Shown: positions 8,469-17,688 of the stretch, one piece after another
Numbering within the stretch: position 1 is the stretch's first letter
Layout: each line of letters opens with the position of its first letter
Assembly: GCA_041593595.1 (NCBI GenBank)
Contig: JBFHNV010000048.1
Span: forward strand, 1-29,672
Direction of reading: 5' to 3'
DNA length: 29,672 nt
Source of the DNA: JBFHNV01 sp041593595
Lineage (GTDB): Bacteria; Pseudomonadota; Gammaproteobacteria; HK1
Notes under the pieces: generated by a model
What the model saw: the letters and a program-made list of their open reading frames with translations, nothing else
Databases searched by the model: none
Told to the model about the DNA's origin: nothing
Translations under genes and position numbers: made by a program

Positions 8469-9425
8469 TCAGAGACGGATCTCCATCCCGTCCCACGCGC
8501 AGTGCACGGTGAGGGCGTGCCCGTCGCGGACCAGCTCCTCGTAGCGGATGGTCTCGCGCCAGATGCGGTCGATGCCCTCGTCGTCCTGCAGCGGCTCGTG
8601 ATGGAACAGGCAGTAGTGCTTGACCTTCGCGCGATGGCAGAGATCCACGCCAACCACGTTGCTGGAGTGGCCCCAGTCCTCCTTCACGGAGGTGGCGTCG
8701 GCGAGCGAGTACATGGCGTCGAAGATGACCAGGTCGGCGTCGCGGTAGAACGCCACCACCGCGTCGGTGGCGGCAGGGTCCTCCAGGCGGTGCTCGGCAT
8801 CGGTGGAGTACACCACGCTCTTGCCCGCCTTCTCGAAGCGGTAGCTGAACGAATCCCCCGAGTGATCCTGGCGTAGCGTGGACACGGTCAACCCCGCCAG
8901 CGACTGCTTCGCGCCTGGCTCGAGGCGCACGAACTCGATGTCGGCAGGCAGCTCGTCGAAGTCCACGGGGAAGGACGGCACCGCGTGCTGGCGGCGCAGC
9001 GCCTCCTCCAGCACGTCGTGGCAGCCGTAGATGACGATGCGGTTGCCCGGGATGTAGGCCGGCGCGAACAGCGGGAAGCCCATGATGTGGTCCCAGTGCA
9101 CGTGGGACATGAAGACGTGGAAGGTGATCGGCTTGTCCAGCATGCCGCGCTCCGCCAGGCGCTGCCCGAACGCGCGCAGCCCCGAGCCCATGTCGCACAG
9201 CACGTAGCTCTCGCCGCCCTCGATCTCCACGCACGGGGAGTTGCCGCCCCAGGTGTGGCGCGCCGTGAGCGGGAGCTCGTGGTCCATGAACCGTTCGATG
9301 TCGGCGTCGCCATCGAAGCGCCGCCCATTGGCCGCCGCCAGCGCCTGGTGGACCTTGCGGCGCACGCCCGCGGCGTCCAGGGACACCGGCAACGAGCCAC
9401 GCGTCCCCCAGAACCGGATCAGCAT
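8469..9425 (-). CDS. Metallo-beta-lactamase-fold hydrolase (RNase Z/phosphodiesterase-like)
   Basis: The product has 318 residues. It begins with RFWGTRGSLPV, typical of the RNase Z/class II cyclic-nucleotide phosphodiesterase-like branch of the superfamily, and carries the dinuclear metal site SHVHWDH (His108, His110, Asp112, His113). Later metal-ligand regions are YSTDAEH, FDAMYS and DWGHSS, and a late HHEP. No signal peptide is seen, so it is cytoplasmic. The gene is the middle member of an operon: its start overlaps the STAS stop by 7 bases, and the CHASE2/SpoIIE gene follows after 34 bases. Placement suggests it helps set or reset the signalling state, perhaps by hydrolysing a nucleotide second messenger. 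The substrate is not determinable from sequence. Confidence 0.88.
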   Translation of the reverse strand: MLIRFWGTRGSLPVSLDAAGVRRKVHQALAAANGRRFDGDADIERFMDHELPLTARHTWGGNSPCVEIEGGESYVLCDMGSGLRAFGQRLAERGMLDKPITFHVFMSHVHWDHIMGFPLFAPAYIPGNRIVIYGCHDVLEEALRRQHAVPSFPVDFDELPADIEFVRLEPGAKQSLAGLTVSTLRQDHSGDSFSYRFEKAGKSVVYSTDAEHRLEDPAATDAVVAFYRDADLVIFDAMYSLADATSVKEDWGHSSNVVGVDLCHRAKVKHYCLFHHEPLQDDEGIDRIWRETIRYEELVRDGHALTVHCAWDGMEIRL

Positions 9426-9829
9426 GACGGATCTGCCGCGGCGGATCGCCCCGACGGATCGCGGTCGTACACCACCACGCTGTCCGGCGCCACCGAGTTC
9501 AGGGCCTCGCGCACGCCGTCGTACACGGTGAACACGCGATCGAAGCGGCTGATCTGGAAGATCTCGCGCAGCGTCTCGCCCAGACCCGACACGACGATGG
9601 TGCCACCCTGGGCACGGGCCTGCTTCGCCGCCACCATGAGCGCGCGCAGCCCCACGCTGCTCATGTAGTCCACCTCCGAGAGGTCCAGCACCAGCTTGCA
9701 GGATTCTCCTTCACAGCGCTCCAGGTGCGGGGCGAGCGCCGCACCGAAGGCATCCGCGCTCTGGTGATCGATGCGGCCCCGCGGTGCAATCACGGTCACG
9801 TTCGCGAAGCTGCGCGCCCCGATATCCAT
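9419..9829 (-). CDS. STAS-domain anti-anti-sigma factor (RsbV/SpoIIAA-like)
   Basis: The product is a 136-residue single STAS domain. The phosphoacceptor region reads LDLSEVDYMSSVGLRAL, with Ser57 or Ser58 as the predicted kinase target. This is the antagonist half of a partner switch: unphosphorylated it binds the RsbW-like kinase, and phosphorylation releases the kinase. It is the first gene of the operon STAS, MBL hydrolase, CHASE2/SpoIIE, which encodes both the substrate and its phosphatase. The ATG at 9829 was chosen because homology starts at once (MDIGARSF) and a GGGGG run sits just upstream. The longer open frame behind it is low-complexity arginine-rich sequence and looks non-coding. 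Confidence 0.9.
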   Translation of the reverse strand: MDIGARSFANVTVIAPRGRIDHQSADAFGAALAPHLERCEGESCKLVLDLSEVDYMSSVGLRALMVAAKQARAQGGTIVVSGLGETLREIFQISRFDRVFTVYDGVREALNSVAPDSVVVYDRDPSGRSAAADPSC

Positions 9830-10166
9830 CCAATGCCCCCGGCTGCACCGTTCGGCAAGCCTATCAAGCCGCGGGCGGACCCGGAATCCCGCGCCCGCGG
9901 CGGGCGTTCCTCCCGCACGCGCGGCAGCCGGCCGGCGGGACCCGGGTCCGCCCCGCCGATGGCGGGCGCAGCGACCATGTCCTCCCGGGATGACCCCTGG
10001 CACGCGTATTGGTGCACCGCAGCTAAGCACCTGTACAGAACGCCGGGCGATGGGGCGGGCGCGACGACACCGAGGCGGTCGTGGGCGATCCGGAGCATGT
10101 GGACGTTCAGCCTGGGGGTGGATGCCGCCACGTGCACGACCCGGCTCGCTGCCGGTCATTGCCTTT

Positions 10167-10185
10167 GTCCCGGCTGGACCGGGAC
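10167..10185. promoter_or_regulatory. Perfect 7-base inverted repeat, possible operator
   Basis: GTCCCGG (10167-10173) and CCGGGAC (10179-10185) flank a 5-base spacer. The site lies about 35 bases upstream of a possible -10 box and could be an activator or repressor site for the gene at 10393. Short GC palindromes are common in DNA of this composition, so the call is weak. Confidence 0.3.
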
Positions 10186-10220
10186 ACGCCCTCGCTCGCC
10201 CATCGGTGAGATAACCGGGC

Positions 10221-10226
10221 TAGAAT
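10221..10226 (+). promoter_or_regulatory. Possible -10 element (TAGAAT)
   Basis: TAGAAT is one of few AT-rich hexamers in this divergent region and matches the sigma-70 -10 consensus at five of six positions. No good -35 hexamer is found 16-18 bases upstream, so it would need an activator or an extended contact. It would place the transcript start about 160 bases before the ATG at 10393. Confidence 0.3.
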
Positions 10227-10392
10227 CGCCACCGAAGCCGGTCCGGCCCGATGAACGCCGCGATCCGCTCGCGGACGCGATTCCTCCGGCTCGCGCCAGC
10301 CGACATTGCGTCGTGGGCAGATGGAACCGTGCCGGACGCCCGAGGGGATCGCGTTGCGCCCTCGGCATCCCGCGCCAGGTGAGGCAGAACCG

Positions 10393-11529
10393 ATGGCATT
10401 GCGTGTGGACTCCGACTTCATCGTCGGCGGGGCAGCGCGGGACCCGCTGTCACCGAACTTCCGCTACGGCGAGTTCCGCTCCGTCACCGACGCGGGCGCG
10501 CCGCGGGTCCATCTGGATCTCGTATCCGGTCTGCAGCAGCTGCGCGAGCGGCTCGGCGCCGGGGTCTCGGTGCAGGGCGTCGATGCCGACGGTGCACCCG
10601 CCGGCGCGGTGAGCGGGCTCTTCGCCTGGGTCTCCGCGGCCGAAATGGACGCGCTCGAGGGCGCCGCCCGGGATCTGATGGCATCGGGATGGTTCTCGGA
10701 CGTGGCCCGCGCCGGGGACCGTCTCTACGTGGCCGTGGCGCCGGCCCAGGCCCCGGCCATCGACGCCAACACCTCGCTCGACGCCTCGGTGCGGGTCACC
10801 TCCGCGTTCGAGACCTCCGGTGACCCCTACCAGCAGGTCACGGGCAACTTCGACGGCGCGGGCCTGTCCTTCGGCCCGGCACAGATCAACTTCGGCACCG
10901 GCACCCTCCCCCCGGTGTTCGAGGAGATGCGCCGCGCCGACGAGGACGCGCTGCGGGAGTGCTTCGGCAGCGACTACGATCGCTGGCTGGACGTGCTGGC
11001 CGCGCCGCGCCAGCAGCAGCTGGCGTGGGCCGACGGGCTGAGCCGCGGCTCCACCAAGGCCGGGTTCGCGCAGCCGTGGAAGGGATACCTCCAGGCCGTT
11101 GGCCGGGTGCCCGCGTTCCAGGTGGTCCTGGTCGAATCGGCCAAGTCCAAGTACGGCGCGAAGATGCGCCGTGCCCTGGGGCAGCTGCGGGACCTCGCGC
11201 CCGACATCGTGATCGATCGCCAGAACTGCATCGCGGCGATCTACGATCTCTGCACCCAGCAGGGCAGCCTCGACAAGGCGCTCGACACCATCGCGACCCG
11301 GATCGCCGCCGAGCGGCCGGAGGAACAGCGGGCCCTGGTGCGAATCGCGGTGTTCGAGCGCGGTGCGACCGCCCGATCCGAGTACCGGGCCGACTGCATC
11401 AGCCGCCGCCTCGGGATCCTCGATCGCATACCCGTGCGGGTCGAGCATTCCGGCAAGGTGGTCACGCGCCAGAACCGGAACTTCTGGCTCGTTCGCGGGG
11501 TGCCGGTCGCGGGCCTGGACTCGCTCTGA
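10393..11529 (+). CDS. Two-domain cell-wall-associated protein: degenerate M15-like plus lysozyme-like domain
   Basis: The product has 378 residues and no signal peptide. Residues 1 to about 120 resemble the Peptidase_M15_3 fold (LSPNFRYGEFRS entry, then a helix LVSGLQQLRERLGAG), but the metal-binding His/Asp residues of active M15 enzymes are not seen, so this part may only bind wall fragments. From about residue 135 a lysozyme-superfamily-like domain begins: SAFETSGDPYQQVTGNFDGAGLSFGPAQINFG, with a candidate catalytic Glu in AFETS followed by GNFDGAGLSFG. Proteins with this second module are usually annotated as peptidoglycan-binding or chitosanase-like. GAGG at 10381-10384 precedes the ATG. 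Its neighbours are unrelated and no holin, immunity or phage genes are nearby. Function is inferred only at fold level. Confidence 0.72.
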   Translation: MALRVDSDFIVGGAARDPLSPNFRYGEFRSVTDAGAPRVHLDLVSGLQQLRERLGAGVSVQGVDADGAPAGAVSGLFAWVSAAEMDALEGAARDLMASGWFSDVARAGDRLYVAVAPAQAPAIDANTSLDASVRVTSAFETSGDPYQQVTGNFDGAGLSFGPAQINFGTGTLPPVFEEMRRADEDALRECFGSDYDRWLDVLAAPRQQQLAWADGLSRGSTKAGFAQPWKGYLQAVGRVPAFQVVLVESAKSKYGAKMRRALGQLRDLAPDIVIDRQNCIAAIYDLCTQQGSLDKALDTIATRIAAERPEEQRALVRIAVFERGATARSEYRADCISRRLGILDRIPVRVEHSGKVVTRQNRNFWLVRGVPVAGLDSL

Positions 11530-11547
11530 GCGGACGCGGATCGCGGA

Positions 11548-12543
11548 TCAGCCCCCCGTCGTCGTGCGGCGCGCGTCGCCGCGGCCCTCACCGGCGACGA
11601 CGCGGCGCACCGCCGCCGCGATGCGCTCCCGGTCCGGGAACACGTGGTCCTCCAGGCTCGGGGCGTAGGGGATGGGCACCGGCAGCGCGCACACGCGCTC
11701 GGGAGGTGCCTGGAGGGCGGCGAAGGTCTGCGGGTGCTCGGTGACCAGGGCGACGATCTCCGCCGAGGCCCCCGCCGTGGCGCCGGCCTCGTCCGCCACC
11801 ACCAGGCGGCCGGTCTTGCGCACCGAGGCGCGGATGGCGTCCGCGTCCATGGGCACCAGCGAGCGCGGGTCCACCACCTCCACCGAGATGCCTTCCGCCG
11901 CCAGCCGCTGCGCCGCCGCCAGCGCCTCGTGCACCAGCCACGCCAGGGCCACGACGGTCACGTCGCGGCCTTCGCGCTTCACGTCGGCGACGCCGAGCGG
12001 GATGGTGACGTCACCGTCCGGCACCTCGCCTTGCTGGGCAGCCAGGCGGCCGGCCTCGAACACGATGACCGGGTTGTCGTCGCGGATGGCGGTCTTGATG
12101 AGGCCCTTCACGTCCCGGGGCGTGGACGGCAGCGCCATCTTCAGCCCCGCCAGGTTCATGAACATGGAGTAGGGGCTCTGGGAATGCTGCGCGGCGCGCC
12201 GGGTGCCGCCGCCGACGGTGGTGCGGAACAGGATCGGGAACCTGGCCTGGCCGCCGAACATGTAGTGGATCTTGGCCGCCTGGTTGACCACCTGGTCCAT
12301 GGCGACGAAGGAGAAGGTCACCAGGCGCCAGTCGACGATGGGGCGGTAGCCGGATCCGGCGGCGCCGATGGCCATGCCGGTGAGCGCGCTCTCGGTGATG
12401 GGCGTGGCGCGCACGCGCTCCGGGCCGAACTCGGCGAGCAGCGGGCCCGGTGCGTCCGTGGACAGGTGGAAGGTCTTCGGATCCCGGCGCATCTCCTCGG
12501 CCACGGCTTCCATGATGGCGGCGCCATAGGTGATGGTTCGCAT
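11548..12543 (-). CDS. 2-oxoacid dehydrogenase E1 component, beta subunit
   Basis: The product is a 331-residue transketolase-like beta subunit. The entry ITYGAAIMEAVAEEM, the catalytic-Glu region TPITESALTGMAIGAA, HYMFGGQ and the C-terminal VVDPRSLVPMDADAI are all characteristic of the pyruvate, acetoin and branched-chain E1 beta family. With the alpha subunit it forms the alpha2beta2 E1 that decarboxylates a 2-oxoacid or cleaves acetoin using thiamine diphosphate. It follows the alpha gene by 10 bases, so the two are one transcript. The C-terminus runs into a low-complexity tail after VRRVVAGEG. The E2 and E3 genes are not in the window, so the substrate (acetoin or pyruvate) stays open. 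Confidence 0.93.
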   Translation of the reverse strand: MRTITYGAAIMEAVAEEMRRDPKTFHLSTDAPGPLLAEFGPERVRATPITESALTGMAIGAAGSGYRPIVDWRLVTFSFVAMDQVVNQAAKIHYMFGGQARFPILFRTTVGGGTRRAAQHSQSPYSMFMNLAGLKMALPSTPRDVKGLIKTAIRDDNPVIVFEAGRLAAQQGEVPDGDVTIPLGVADVKREGRDVTVVALAWLVHEALAAAQRLAAEGISVEVVDPRSLVPMDADAIRASVRKTGRLVVADEAGATAGASAEIVALVTEHPQTFAALQAPPERVCALPVPIPYAPSLEDHVFPDRERIAAAVRRVVAGEGRGDARRTTTGG

Positions 12544-12553
12544 CGCCCGGCCC

Positions 12554-13525
12554 TCAGTCGGCGAACACGTCTTGGAGCGCCGCCTCCGGCGGCGGCACCG
12601 GGCTCGCCTCCGCGAAGGCCACCGCGGCCTCGACGGCGGCGCGGATCTCCGCGTCCATGGCCTGCCACTCCGCCTCGCCGAGCTGGCCCTGCTGCCGGCC
12701 CAGGTGGTCCTTCAGCCGGGCGATGGGATCGCGCGCGAGCCACGTGCGCACCTCCTCGTCGGGTCGGTCGTCGGGCTGGTCCGGACGCTCCGTGTGGCGG
12801 CGGTGGCGGTAGGTCTTGCACTCGATGAGGGTGGGCCCCTCCCCGGCCCGGGCCCGCGTCACCGCGGCGGCGGCCGCCTCGTGCACAGCCAGCACGTCGT
12901 TGCCGTCCACCACCACGCCGGGCATGCCGTAGCCCGCCGCCCGGTCCGCCACGTCGCGCACCGACACGCTGGCCGAGGCCGGCGTGTTCACCGCCCACAG
13001 GTTGTTCTCGCACACGTAGATCACCGGCAGCTTCCAGCACGCGGCGATGTTCAGCGACTCGTGGAACGGGCCGGCGTTGGAAGCGCCGTCGCCGAAGAAG
13101 CCCACCGCCACGCGGCCCTTGCCGTCCAGCTGTGCCGCCAGGCCGGCGCCGGTGATGATGGCGATGCCGCCGGCGACGATGCCGTTGGCGCCCAGCATGC
13201 CGATGCGGAAGTCGGCGATGTGCATCGAGCCGCCCTTGCCCTTGCAGTAACCGGTCTCGCGGCCGTAGAGCTCGGCCATCATGCGATCGAGATCCGCGCC
13301 CTTGGCGATGCAGTGGCCATGGCCGCGGTGGGTGCTGATGATGCGGTCCTCGTCCGTGAGCGCGGCGCACACGCCCACGGCCACCGCCTCCTCGCCGATG
13401 TAGCAGTGCACCACGCCGTGGATCCGCCCGGCGTGGAAGTCCTCGGAGGCCCGCTCCTCGAAGCGGCGGATCGTCTGCATCGTGCGCAGCATCGCGCGCT
13501 GCGTCTGCGGTGTGACGGCGGACAT
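12554..13525 (-). CDS. Thiamine-diphosphate-dependent 2-oxoacid (acetoin/pyruvate) dehydrogenase E1, alpha subunit
   Basis: The product has 323 residues. The thiamine diphosphate/Mg motif is complete: GDGASNAGPFHESLNIA continuing to YVCENN. Other E1 alpha marks are RRFEERASE near the start, IGEEAVAVGVCAAL, HRGHGHCIAKGA, GKGGSMHIAD and the phosphorylation-loop-like YRHRRHTERPDQ. The ATG at 13525 follows GGAGGAG, which fixes the start against the longer open frame reaching 13819. Length and the short N-terminus match the AcoA/PdhA type from bacteria with heterotetrameric E1. It heads a two-gene transcript with the beta subunit. Co-location with lipoamide components is lacking here, so these must be supplied from elsewhere in the genome. 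Confidence 0.93.
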   Translation of the reverse strand: MSAVTPQTQRAMLRTMQTIRRFEERASEDFHAGRIHGVVHCYIGEEAVAVGVCAALTDEDRIISTHRGHGHCIAKGADLDRMMAELYGRETGYCKGKGGSMHIADFRIGMLGANGIVAGGIAIITGAGLAAQLDGKGRVAVGFFGDGASNAGPFHESLNIAACWKLPVIYVCENNLWAVNTPASASVSVRDVADRAAGYGMPGVVVDGNDVLAVHEAAAAAVTRARAGEGPTLIECKTYRHRRHTERPDQPDDRPDEEVRTWLARDPIARLKDHLGRQQGQLGEAEWQAMDAEIRAAVEAAVAFAEASPVPPPEAALQDVFAD

Positions 13526-13872
13526 GCGGTCTCCTCCTCGAGCCGGCGTGAGCGGCGGGGGATTGGTAGCAGACCGGGGCGGCGCCGGGAAGAGTGGCCG
13601 GTCACGAATCCGTGCGGTCACGACCGGCAGCCGGCCCCGGGTCCGCCGGCCGCCGAGGCCGGAATCCCCAGCCCGATCAACTGCTTGCCCTTGCCACCGC
13701 GGCGACGGCGGCGCCGCGCCTGCGGATTCCCGCTCGCGCTCCAGGTGGGATGCCGTCGCGACGATGCCACAGGCCGGGCCCGGGGCGCCCGGCTTGAAAC
13801 GGCGCGCCATCGCGCCCATGTGGAGAGCGTGGGCCGTCGCGGAGGCGCGCGCCCGTCACCCTGGGAGCGCAC
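13526..13872. other. Divergent intergenic region with heat-shock promoter
   Basis: These 347 bases separate the leftward E1 genes from the rightward hsp20-lon pair. No gene-like frame is seen. The sigma-32 type promoter for the right-hand genes lies at 13793-13821; I see no convincing promoter for the E1 genes. Confidence 0.6.
13793..13821 (+). promoter_or_regulatory. Sigma-32 (RpoH) heat-shock promoter of hsp20-lon
   Basis: A perfect CTTGAAA -35 (13793-13799), a 14-base spacer and GCCCATGT (13814-13821, one mismatch to CCCCATNT) form a near-consensus RpoH promoter. Transcription would begin near 13828, giving a leader of about 45 bases before the Hsp20 start. The downstream genes are classical heat-shock genes, which supports the call independently. 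Confidence 0.8.
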
Positions 13873-14277
13873 ATGAGCACACGCGATCCGGGCCCGTGGA
13901 TGTGGGCCGAGGCCTGCCAGATGCTGGAGCAGGCCGAGCGGCTGCACCGGCAGTTCTTCGCGCTTGCCGCCGGGCCGGCCCGGGGACCGTGCTGGGTGCC
14001 GCCGGCCGACGTGCTCGAGGACGAGCGGCACGTGATGGTGACGCTCGCGCTGCCGGGGGTGGCGGCGGATCGCATCGAGATCAGGCGCGAGCCCGGCGCG
14101 CTGGTGGTGATCGCGCTGCGCCAGCCGCCACGGGAGATCCGACGGGCCACGATCCGCCGCCTGGAAATTCCCTACGGGCGATTCGAGCGGCGCCTCGATC
14201 TGCCCGTGGAGCGTCTGGAGCTCACGCGACAGACCGCCGTGGACGGCTGCCTGCACCTGCTGTTCCGCAAGGTCTGA
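13873..14277 (+). CDS. Hsp20/alpha-crystallin family small heat-shock protein
   Basis: The product is a 134-residue protein. After a 45-residue helical N-terminus with aromatic residues comes an alpha-crystallin domain: WVPPADVLEDERHVMVTLALPGVAADRIEI, a loop EPGALVVIAL, and RLEIPYGRFERRLDLPVE, which matches the family's RxxGxFxRxxxLP block. Small heat-shock proteins hold unfolding clients for refolding or proteolysis. The C-terminus ends in HLLFRKV without the usual IxI tail that drives oligomer assembly, so assembly may differ. A sigma-32 promoter lies upstream and lon follows 140 bases downstream, so a chaperone and a protease appear to be induced together. Confidence 0.88.
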   Translation: MSTRDPGPWMWAEACQMLEQAERLHRQFFALAAGPARGPCWVPPADVLEDERHVMVTLALPGVAADRIEIRREPGALVVIALRQPPREIRRATIRRLEIPYGRFERRLDLPVERLELTRQTAVDGCLHLLFRKV

Positions 14278-14374
14278 GAGCCGGTGAACGGATCACCGCG
14301 GGGATGCATGGCAGGGCTCCCCGGCACACCGGTCCTCCTCGTTCCCGTGCGGCCGCGAGAACGGACACGCCGCA

Positions 14375-14394
14375 CGGCCGACACGCGTCGGCCG
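14375..14394. promoter_or_regulatory. Hairpin in the hsp20-lon spacer
   Basis: CGGCCGA (14375-14381) and TCGGCCG (14388-14394) can pair around a 6-base loop, 24 bases before the lon start. No T run follows, so it is not a typical terminator. It may affect mRNA processing or translation. Confidence 0.3.
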
Positions 14395-14417
14395 CAGCCT
14401 GTCAGGTAGGTTCCCAT

Positions 14418-16826
<2,409 letters not shown>

Positions 16827-17688
16827 GCCGGCAACAAGCCTGCTGCGGTTGCCCGGATTAGCCCTCAGCGGTGGGTTGCGGCTCTCGACGGGACGGATCC
16901 GGGTCAGCCGGCGCGAGGCGGATTCGTGCACGGCAACGGTCGTCGCTCGCAGTGGAGTCGGCCCTGGCGGCCTGACTCGAACGAAACGGCCTCCGGAAGC
17001 ACCGGGGCGGTTCAGTGACCCTGGCCTCGTCGGTGGTGAGGACGCGGATCGCCGGACAACCACAGTTGTTTCAGTCAGCTTTCCACGTCGCGCGGCACGA
17101 CGCGACGATTCTCGGCAGTCGGAAACCGCCGATTACCTCAGAAGCGCAACGGGCCTCCCACGTGCGCCTGCATCATTGCACTGTCAAAGTCGACGCTACT
17201 GGCCAGCGAGCCGGCCACCGTTCGTGCGGTGTCGGCGTCGTCGCGAATCGTCAGCGTTCCCATCACTGCAACCGGCCACCCCCAACCGAGGGAGTCGCCC
17301 ACGGGCGCGGTCAGTGCCGTACCGGCGGCGGGGCGCGAGCCGCGCGAGTCTCGAGGTGGGCGACGATGGCCGCGACCGTCTGCGGCTCGAAGTTATCGCT
17401 TCCGGATCTGACGGGCATGGATGGCGTCGATGCAGGAGGATTGCAGGAGCACTCCTTGCCTGCCGCCCGCGACATTCGTACGTGCGTGTACAGCACACAC
17501 CGGCACGCGCGATACCGCACCGCAACGTGCGCAGCGGCTGACGTCGATGTCGAACACTCGACGCAGGTGCTGCGCCCGAGCAATCCACCTGCCGGAATGA
17601 CGTTCCGGTTGAAACCCGGTCTCCCGGCGGCCAGGATTGCTCGCGTGCGGGTCGCCGGCTCGACGCCGGCCGCGAGAGGAGACGTTCC
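16827..17688. other. Gene-poor region between lon and the beta-repeat protein
   Basis: About 860 bases. A weak hairpin directly after the lon stop (16828-16856, CCGGCAAC pairing with GTTGCCCGG, one bulge, no T run) could contribute to termination. Open frames on both strands cross the region but look non-coding. Two short minus-strand frames at 17138-17418 have a more protein-like composition and are listed separately. The last 15 bases hold the ribosome site GAGGAG of the following gene. Confidence 0.55.
17138..17418 (-). pseudogene. Possible remnant of a small gene split by a frameshift
   Basis: Two adjacent minus-strand frames look more like protein than the rest of this gap. The upstream one (17418 to 17311) starts MPVRSGSDNFEPQTVAAIV and continues AHLETRAARAPP. 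The downstream one (read into the stop at 17138) contains VGDSLGWGWPVAVMGTLTI, then RDDADTARTVAGSLASSV and MMQAHVGGPLRF at its end. A single frameshift near 17320 would join them into one protein of roughly 90 residues. I recognise no family and this may be chance. Confidence 0.25.

Larger units (their letters stand above)
9830..10392. other. Divergent intergenic region without a recognisable gene
   Basis: These 563 bases separate the leftward STAS operon from the rightward lysozyme-like gene and must hold both promoters. Several open frames cross it but their translations are arginine- and proline-rich with no domain. I see one perfect inverted repeat (10167-10185) and a possible -10 element at 10221-10226, listed separately. 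Confidence 0.6.

Noticed and set aside
16849..17541. Plus-strand open frame of 230 codons in the lon-downstream gap
   Set aside because: Arginine/serine/proline-rich with no domain, no ribosome site, and composition typical of non-coding GC-rich DNA.
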